The notes beneath the pieces are model-generated. The model was given only the letters and a program-made list of their open reading frames with translations. It was not told where the DNA came from and did not search any database. Source: a bacterium (GTDB taxonomy: Bacteria; Oederibacteriota; Muellerivitia; Muellerivitales; Muellerivitaceae). Taken from it: a stretch of 11,825 bases of DNA. A program made the position numbers and the translations under genes. The DNA lies in NCBI GenBank assembly GCA_025980505.1, contig JAICXI010000014.1:1-11825 (forward strand), in the 5' to 3' direction. Shown here one piece after another: positions 1-5,232 of the stretch (position 1 is the stretch's first letter; every line of letters begins with the position of its first letter).

Positions 1-1
1 C

Positions 2-1312
2 GAATCCATTTATTCCACGGCCGTGGCCAAACGGTTCGTTTACGGAACCTGGTGGTTCGGCGGCTTCCTGGTGCTTTTGGCGGTCAACCTGCTGTGCTCG
101 GCCCTCTCCCGTTTTCCCTGGAAAAAACACCAGACCGGTTTCGTCATCACCCACCTGGGCATCATCATGATCCTGGCCGGATCCCTGGTCACCCAGAAAT
201 GGGGCGTGGACGGCCAAATCCCCCTGAATGAGGGCGAGGAAGGCCACATCTTCCAGGAAGACAAGCCCGTCCTTTATTACCAGGTGGAAGACGGGGCCGT
301 CGGCAAAATCCCTGCGTCCTTCCCCTTGCGGCAACCCAACCCGGACCACCCCTTGCTGGTGAACCTACCGGAAGGCGGACTGCTCATGGTGGACCAGTTC
401 TACTTGAACGCCCAAAAGGAAGTGACCGGCCGGCCGGCCGCGCAGGGCGAAAAGAGTTACCCGGCCGTTCACCTGGACCTGCAGAGTTCCTTCGTGCATG
501 AAAACCAGTGGCTGTTCCTGGGCCACCCGGATTACGGCCACCTGGACTTGGGCCCGGCTTCGGTCTTTTTCGAAAAGGAATCGGACTGGAAAAAGCGCCT
601 GGCCAAGGGCGCCCGGGACGTGGCCGGGAACGCACTGGCGGTGTTGCAAGCTTCCGACGGCGGCCTCAAGTACCAAACCCGCTTCCGGGGGGAGTTCCAG
701 CCCGCCCAGCGGCTGGACGTGGGCCAAAACTATTCGACGGGTTGGATGGACTTGCAGTTCAAGGTCGAGGAACGGATGCCCGCCGCCCTGCCGGAGGAAA
801 CCTACCAGCCCCAGCCCCTGCCCCACCAGCAGGACCCCCAATCGGCGCTGCATTACGAGGTCATCCATTACCCCGACAAGAAAACGGGGTGGCTGGGTTT
901 CGAGAGCCAGGCCTCCTTCCCCGTCAACGGCAAAACCTTCACCCTGGCCTACGGTCCCCGGCAGATGGAATTGCCTTTTTCCCTGCGACTGGTTAAATTC
1001 ACCGTTGGGTTCGACCCGGGCACGGAAAAACCCGCCGCCTACTCCAGCAAGGTTTTCTGCATCGATCCGCAAAAGGGAACGGAGATCCCGTCCACCATCA
1101 GCATGAACGAGCCGCTCCATTACCGGGGTTACACGGTGTACCAGGCCAGCTTTGAGGCCGAGCCGGGCGGCAAGTACATCTCGGTGTTTTCCGTGGGGCG
1201 GGACCCGGGCATCTGGTTAAAATACAGCGGGGCCATCGTCCTGGTGTTGGGGCTCATCTTCATGTTTTGGTTTAAAAATCCGGCTTGGAACAAGAGGGAA
1301 TCGAATGCTTGA
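2..1312 (+). CDS. resB: ResB/Ccs1-type cytochrome c biogenesis protein, 5' end cut by window edge
   Basis: Membrane partner of CcsA in System II cytochrome c maturation, which carries haem across the membrane and attaches it to CXXCH motifs of apocytochromes outside. 436 residues are visible; the frame is open to the left edge, so the true start is missing and the GTG at 23 is internal. Membrane segments are near residues 15-35 and 46-63, the second holding the family-typical THLGIIMILAG stretch with H51. A long extracytoplasmic domain follows, with a GYTVYQASFE motif near residue 375, and then the family-typical VGRDPGIWLKYSGA leading into a last membrane helix (about 407-424). The stop overlaps the ATG of the next gene by 8 bases, so the two are translationally coupled, as expected for subunits of one complex. 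Family assignment is secure; the number of N-terminal helices cannot be seen. Confidence 0.9.
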   Translation, partial: ESIYSTAVAKRFVYGTWWFGGFLVLLAVNLLCSALSRFPWKKHQTGFVITHLGIIMILAGSLVTQKWGVDGQIPLNEGEEGHIFQEDKPVLYYQVEDGAVGKIPASFPLRQPNPDHPLLVNLPEGGLLMVDQFYLNAQKEVTGRPAAQGEKSYPAVHLDLQSSFVHENQWLFLGHPDYGHLDLGPASVFFEKESDWKKRLAKGARDVAGNALAVLQASDGGLKYQTRFRGEFQPAQRLDVGQNYSTGWMDLQFKVEERMPAALPEETYQPQPLPHQQDPQSALHYEVIHYPDKKTGWLGFESQASFPVNGKTFTLAYGPRQMELPFSLRLVKFTVGFDPGTEKPAAYSSKVFCIDPQKGTEIPSTISMNEPLHYRGYTVYQASFEAEPGGKYISVFSVGRDPGIWLKYSGAIVLVLGLIFMFWFKNPAWNKRESNA

Positions 1313-3095
1313 AAAATATCCAACACGAAGCCACGAAGGCGCGAAGGAAGGTTTTTTTATAAAAGGATCAACCCGGAGCGGGAAAGGAATATTTTCAAAT
1401 TCGTTTTCCTTCGTGACGGGCCTTTTGGCTGCATGGCTCCGTGCCGGATTTTTCCTTTTGTTTCTGGGCTTTTCGCCGGGTCTCGCGCAGGGGTTGAACT
1501 TCAAGCCCCTTTCCCTCATCCCCATCCAGGACGGCGGCCGGGTGAAACCCCTGGATACATTCGCGCGTGAAAGCGTGCACCTCATCACGGGCCGGGAAAA
1601 GTTCCAAGGCCGGGAGTCCATGGACGTGCTGATGGACTGGCTGGTGCACCCCAACGACTGGAACACCAAAAACATCATCCTGGTGGAGAACCTGGATTTC
1701 CGGAAATTCCTCCAACTCCCCGAAGCCCAAAGCTACACGGACCCCAACCGTCTCCGGGAAAACGACGGGTTCATCGCTTATGCCAAGACCTGCTACGCCA
1801 AGCAGCAGAAAAAGATCGCTCTCAATCCCATGGAAAAGGAGGCCCTGGCGGTCTTCAACCGCTTGCAGCGTTATTACGACATCGAATCCGGCGACGCCCT
1901 GACCCTCATCCCCATCAGCGACCCCAAGACCCTGAAGTGGGCCTCCTTGGGCGACCTGCAACGCGCCTACCGCGTGAACCCTTCGGGCATGCCGTTGGCG
2001 GCCAAGGCGGTCCTGGCCTCTTTCGCGGAACTGGCCAAGGGCTACGATAAGCGCCAGCCCGCGGAGTTCCTGGCCCAATCCCAAAGCCTGGCCGGCCTTT
2101 TAAGCCAGATCGGCGGGGCCACTTACGCGAAACCCTCCAAGATGTCGCTTGAAGTCCTCTACAACGCCCTTAAACCCTTCCGCTGGGCCTGGATCATCCA
2201 TTTGACTGCCTTCCTTTTGATCGGACTTTCGTTCCTGTTGAACTCGCCCCGCTTGTTCAAACCGGGCTTTTTCGTCTTTATCGCCGGGATCCTCATGAGC
2301 GCCTACGGTTTCGTCCTGCGTTGCCTGATCGCGGGAAGGCCGCCGGTTTCCAACATGTACGAATCCCTCATTTGGGTCATCTTCGGCATGACGGTTTTTG
2401 CGCTCCTCTTCGAGCTGGCCTTCAAGAACCGCTATTTCGCCCTGTCGGGGTCGATCCTGGCGGTCATCGGCTTCGTGCTGGCGGACAACGTTCCCACCAT
2501 CCTGGATCCTTCCATCCAGCCCATTGAGCCGGTCCTGCGCAGCAACTTCTGGCTGACCATCCACGTGCTCACCATCACCTTGAGCTACGCGGCCTTCCTG
2601 TTGTCCTTGGGGATAGGCCACGTGTGCCTCTGGAGCCTCTTCCGGCACCGGCAGGACAAGGACCGCCTGCAGCGGCAGACCAAACTGCTTTACCGGGTGG
2701 TGCAGGTGGGCGTGGTGCTGCTGGCGGCGGGGACCATCCTGGGCGGCGTCTGGGCCAATTACTCCTGGGGCCGTTTTTGGGGATGGGACCCCAAGGAAAC
2801 CTGGGCCCTGATCGCGCTTTTAGGCTATGTGGCGGTGCTGCATGGCCGGTTGGCCGGATGGTTGAGGGAAGTGGGTTTCGTGATCGGAGTGGTATCGGCC
2901 TTTTTGGGCGTTTTGATGGCCTGGTACGGGGTGAATTTCATTCTGGGGGTCGGCCTGCACAGCTACGGTTTTTCCAAGGGCGGCCTACCCTACGTGATCG
3001 CTTTTGTGGCGTTTGAAATCATCCTGGTGACCGTCGTGGGATTGAAGGCCCGGACGAAAACCTCCCCGGCCCCCCGCCCGGTTTCACACCCTTAA
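1305..3095 (+). CDS. ccsA: CcsA/ResC-type cytochrome c haem lyase subunit with N-terminal periplasmic domain
   Basis: Haem-handling subunit of System II cytochrome c maturation, 596 residues. Residues 39-62 look like a signal peptide or anchor (LLAAWLRAGFFLLFLGFSPG, then LAQG). Residues about 63-290 are soluble and begin with a PIQDGGRVKPLDTFARE motif seen in CcsA proteins carrying an extra periplasmic domain. From about 295 there are roughly eight membrane helices, with SNMYESLIW near 350, H420 in a helix, the tryptophan-rich haem-binding WWD motif at 488-500 (WGRFWGWDPKETW) and H552 in LHSYGF; the two histidines match the usual haem ligands. The start is the ATG at 1305, which overlaps the resB stop and has AGAGGGA 6 bases upstream. 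Residues 6-37 are encoded by a repeat-like stretch and are unlikely to be conserved. An alternative GTG start at 1413 would remove that stretch but has no ribosome binding site. Confidence 0.93.
   Translation: MLEKYPTRSHEGAKEGFFIKGSTRSGKGIFSNSFSFVTGLLAAWLRAGFFLLFLGFSPGLAQGLNFKPLSLIPIQDGGRVKPLDTFARESVHLITGREKFQGRESMDVLMDWLVHPNDWNTKNIILVENLDFRKFLQLPEAQSYTDPNRLRENDGFIAYAKTCYAKQQKKIALNPMEKEALAVFNRLQRYYDIESGDALTLIPISDPKTLKWASLGDLQRAYRVNPSGMPLAAKAVLASFAELAKGYDKRQPAEFLAQSQSLAGLLSQIGGATYAKPSKMSLEVLYNALKPFRWAWIIHLTAFLLIGLSFLLNSPRLFKPGFFVFIAGILMSAYGFVLRCLIAGRPPVSNMYESLIWVIFGMTVFALLFELAFKNRYFALSGSILAVIGFVLADNVPTILDPSIQPIEPVLRSNFWLTIHVLTITLSYAAFLLSLGIGHVCLWSLFRHRQDKDRLQRQTKLLYRVVQVGVVLLAAGTILGGVWANYSWGRFWGWDPKETWALIALLGYVAVLHGRLAGWLREVGFVIGVVSAFLGVLMAWYGVNFILGVGLHSYGFSKGGLPYVIAFVAFEIILVTVVGLKARTKTSPAPRPVSHP
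1325..1415. repeat. Short tandem CGAAG repeat with inverted partner inside the ccsA 5' end
   Basis: CGAAG recurs at 1326, 1334 and 1342 with an 8-base period inside ACACGAAGCCACGAAGGCGC. About 60 bases later TTCCTTCGTG (1406-1415) is the inverse of the last unit (CGCGAAGGAA), with one mismatch. The segment lies between the ccsA start codon and its signal-peptide-like region. From memory, ACGAAGG-type tandem motifs occur as dispersed intergenic repeats in many environmental bacterial genomes. That this is a copy of such an element is inference. Confidence 0.45.
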
Positions 3096-3117
3096 TTTTT
3101 CACATTTCGTACCTGGC

Positions 3118-3168
3118 CCGCCGGGGGGACACCGTCGTAAGACGGCCAAGGCACTCCCTTGACGGCGG
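3118..3168. terminator. Three-way-junction-like hairpin set between convergent genes
   Basis: In the 78-base spacer between the stops of ccsA and the 542-residue GGDEF-EAL gene, CCGCCG (3118-3123) pairs with CGGCGG (3163-3168). This encloses CCGTC-GTAA-GACGG (3132-3145) and CAAGG-CACTC-CCTTG (3147-3161). No T-run follows on either strand, so it is not a classical intrinsic terminator. A bidirectional barrier to read-through or a repeat element are both possible. Confidence 0.3.
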
Positions 3169-3173
3169 CCGGA

Positions 3174-4802
3174 CTATTCCAGCCTTTTCCAGGCTTTGCC
3201 CTCGCCGTAGGGGACGCCCATCTGGCGCAAAATGTCCAGTTCGGAAGGTTTCTGGATACCCTCCACGATCACCTCGGCCTCCAGGGATTCGGACATCTTC
3301 AGGAACCGCTTCATGGAACGGATCTTGGCGGGATCGGCCTCAATTCCCTCGAAAAATTTCTGGGACATCTTGATCACGTCCGGTTCCAAAAGCAGGAGGC
3401 TTTCCAGCGAGCTGTAACCGAAACCCACTTCGTCCAAGCCGATTTTCACGCCCCTTTTTTTAAGGGCTTGGATGGTCTCCGCCAGGTGGCTCGGGTCCCC
3501 ATTGATGCGCTTTTCGCTGATTTCCACGCAGAAAAGGCCGCCGCCTGAAGTGAGGCATTCCAACAAGTCCTCCAGGGGGATATCCAACAAGGTGGAAGGG
3601 AAGACGTTCAAATGGAACCGCAGGCCGGAAGTCATGGAAGCCGAATACTCAACGCAGGTTTTCAAGGCCTGGTAGTCCATGAGGGACATGACGTTGGCCT
3701 GGAGGCAGAGCCGGAAGAAATCCTCCGGGTTCTCGAAGCCCGGCAGGTGGGTGCGGATTAAAAGTTCGTAGCCCGCCAGGTGGTTGTCGGTCAGGCGGTA
3801 GATGGGCTGGGGCTCCACGAAAAAACGGCCGAAGGCGGGATCCTTCTTCCATTGGCCCGAATCTCTGGAAAAGATCCGGTTTTCCCAGGAATAGGACGTC
3901 CGGTTCTTTCCGCCGGTCTTGCTTTGGGCCAGCACGAAATGCGCGTGGCTGGAAAGCTCGTCGATGGTCCCGGTGTTTTGGGGCACCAGCACCACGCCCA
4001 CGCTCAAGGAGGCCCGGATGGATTGGGACGACCAAGTTACCGGCGAATCGCCCACCGCGTTGCGGATGGATTCGGCGTAAAACACCGCCTCGCCCGTCTG
4101 GGCTGCGGGCAAAAGCACCATGAACTCGTCGCCCCAAAGCCATCCGCCGCGGGCCTTGGACGGCAGGCAGGCCTTCAAGCGCTGGGACACTTCCTTGAGC
4201 ACGGCGTCGCCCGCCATGCGGCCCAGGTTGTCCAGGATGGGCTTGAAATTGTCCAGGCCGATGATGAGGGCGAATAGGTTGGAGCCGTTGAAAAGGGGGG
4301 AGCGGACGGCCTCCAGCAGCTCTTTTTGCAGCCCCCGGCGGTTGAGGAGGCCCGTCAAGGGGTCTTGAAAGGCCAGCCATTCCAGGCGGTCCATGAGGTT
4401 CTTCTGGGATTGGTGGCGCTCAATGGCGTAGCGCAACGACCGCAACAGGGCCGTACGTTCCTTTTGCCCCTTCACCAGGTAATCCTGGGCCCCGAACTGG
4501 AGGGCTTTCTGGGCCAGTTCCTCGTCGTCCAGGCCGGTCAGCACCACGATGGGCACGTCGGAAGCCACGGAGGACATGCGGCTTAAGGTTTCCACGCCGT
4601 TTGAGTCCGGCAGGGAGAGATCCAGCATCACGGCGTCGAAATTACCCTCGGAAAAAGTCAGCAGCGCTTCCTTGAGGTAGGTCTCATGGACCATTTCAAA
4701 GTGGCCGGGCATCTCCTCTTCCAGGATCAGTTTGAGCAGCTTGGCGTCGGCGGGGTTGTCTTCCACCAGCAGGATTCTCAAAGTGTCCGTTGTGCTGATC
4801 AT
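3174..4802 (-). CDS. Response regulator REC-GGDEF-EAL with degenerate GGDEF (probable c-di-GMP phosphodiesterase or receptor)
   Basis: 542 residues, cytoplasmic. The receiver domain (1-125) is complete: E14, D15, phospho-acceptor D61, T89 and K111. A short helical linker leads to the GGDEF domain (about 140-305), where the motif is WGDEF (223-227), the first metal aspartate is G182, the substrate asparagine is L190 and no RxxD inhibitory site is present, so cyclase activity is unlikely. The EAL domain (about 322-542) keeps E346 (as ELL), N399, E427, E430, D457, K478 and E514. The second aspartate of the DD pair is E458 and the late glutamine is E534. The protein ends soon after that position and lacks the usual QGYxFxxP tail. 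Hydrolysis of c-di-GMP is therefore plausible but unproven; a binding-only role is the alternative. GGGAGGAAG lies 3 bases before the ATG, with the GGAGG core about 7 bases away, and supports the start. Confidence 0.92.
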   Translation of the reverse strand: MISTTDTLRILLVEDNPADAKLLKLILEEEMPGHFEMVHETYLKEALLTFSEGNFDAVMLDLSLPDSNGVETLSRMSSVASDVPIVVLTGLDDEELAQKALQFGAQDYLVKGQKERTALLRSLRYAIERHQSQKNLMDRLEWLAFQDPLTGLLNRRGLQKELLEAVRSPLFNGSNLFALIIGLDNFKPILDNLGRMAGDAVLKEVSQRLKACLPSKARGGWLWGDEFMVLLPAAQTGEAVFYAESIRNAVGDSPVTWSSQSIRASLSVGVVLVPQNTGTIDELSSHAHFVLAQSKTGGKNRTSYSWENRIFSRDSGQWKKDPAFGRFFVEPQPIYRLTDNHLAGYELLIRTHLPGFENPEDFFRLCLQANVMSLMDYQALKTCVEYSASMTSGLRFHLNVFPSTLLDIPLEDLLECLTSGGGLFCVEISEKRINGDPSHLAETIQALKKRGVKIGLDEVGFGYSSLESLLLLEPDVIKMSQKFFEGIEADPAKIRSMKRFLKMSESLEAEVIVEGIQKPSELDILRQMGVPYGEGKAWKRLE

Positions 4803-4858
4803 GGGCTTCCTCCCGGAAATCCAGGGGACCGGCGTTCCGTCCCGTGGGGTTCGTTTTA

Positions 4859-4878
4859 TTTTTCAAACCGGTGAAAAA
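4859..4878 (-). promoter_or_regulatory. Inverted repeat with ACCGGTTT core upstream of the 542-residue GGDEF-EAL gene
   Basis: TTTTTCA (4859-4865) and TGAAAAA (4872-4878) are perfect inverted repeats around AACCGG, 57 bases before the start codon. Read on the coding strand it contains ACCGGTTTGAAAA. A similar ACCGGTTTTCAAAA lies upstream of the other GGDEF-EAL gene. It could be a regulator binding site or a weak leader hairpin; no protein partner can be named. Confidence 0.3.
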
Positions 4879-4940
4879 ATAGGGGGTGGAACTAAATTTA
4901 GGTGGTTTATTCAGGGGAGGAACATCCGCAAGGCCTTCCC

Positions 4941-5030
4941 GCCCGTACTGGGCTTTTCATTGTAGGCCCCCGGCGAATGCCGGGCCAGGAACTTCCGCCG
5001 GTCCCGAGGAAAACGTTCGGGGTTACCGGC
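4941..5030 (-). other. Cluster of three GC-rich hairpins, possible structured leader or small RNA
   Basis: Three stems lie close together. GCCGGT/ACCGGC (4997-5002 with 5025-5030) has an inner CCCGA/TCGGG stem (5003-5007 with 5017-5021). CCCGGC-GAAT-GCCGGG is at 4969-4984. GCCC/GGGC (4941-4944 with 4950-4953) is followed by TTTT on the plus strand. The cluster is upstream of the 542-residue GGDEF-EAL gene, so on that strand it may be a structured 5' leader. It matches no RNA family I recognise; 4.5S and 6S RNA were considered without a match to their conserved loops. Confidence 0.3.
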
Positions 5031-5117
5031 CTCCCTTTCCATTGAAATGCAAAAAAAATGACCCGAAACCTCCTTTTTTCAGTCCAACTTAAAACCTCTT
5101 TTAAAGCTACAAGGATT

Positions 5118-5135
5118 GGGCGGCTTAATCCGCCC
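5118..5135. terminator. GGGCGG/CCGCCC hairpin downstream of the 718-residue GGDEF-EAL gene
   Basis: A perfect 6-bp GC stem with a 6-base loop (CTTAAT), about 100 bases past the stop of the minus-strand gene ending at 5233. No T-run follows on the minus strand, so a terminator role is weakly supported. Confidence 0.25.
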
Positions 5136-5171
5136 GCTATTCACCGTTCAAAACCCCGGCCCTGGCAGGCT

Positions 5172-5219
5172 CCGGTTGGGCGGGGCCGAAGTCCAAGGCC
5201 AAAGGGTGGGCCCAACCGG
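5172..5219 (-). terminator. Perfect 10-bp inverted repeat just after the 718-residue gene
   Basis: CCGGTTGGGC (5172-5181) and GCCCAACCGG (5210-5219) are exact inverse copies with 28 bases between them. Inside, GGCC at 5184-5187 and 5197-5200 can form a second small stem. It begins 13 bases past the stop of the gene ending at 5233. About 15 bases beyond it, the minus strand reads GGGGTTTTG, a short T-run. It is a strong RNA hairpin and a fair candidate for 3'-end formation or mRNA protection. Confidence 0.4.
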
Positions 5220-5232
5220 CTGAATATCCTCT

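Larger units (their letters stand above)
4803..5232. other. 430-base spacer with several hairpins and no convincing gene
   Basis: This lies between the start of the 542-residue GGDEF-EAL gene and the stop of the 718-residue one, both on the minus strand. It holds, from left to right, an ACCGGT-centred inverted repeat, a 10-bp palindrome CTAAATTTAG (4892-4901), a group of three hairpins, T-runs of 8 and 6 on opposite strands near 5051-5080, a GGGCGG/CCGCCC hairpin and a long inverted repeat. No perfect TATAAT is present; TACAAT occurs on the minus strand at 4959-4964. I see no GEMM-type c-di-GMP riboswitch and no tRNA. Confidence 0.6.

Noticed and set aside
4911..5042. A 43-codon minus-strand frame from an ATG at 5042 in the long spacer
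   Set aside because: No ribosome binding site, and its codons coincide with the three-hairpin cluster, so RNA structure explains the sequence at least as well.
4803..5232. GEMM-type c-di-GMP riboswitch, 6S RNA, 4.5S RNA or tRNA in the long spacer
   Set aside because: Hairpins are present, but none of the conserved loop or receptor sequences of these families could be found by eye.
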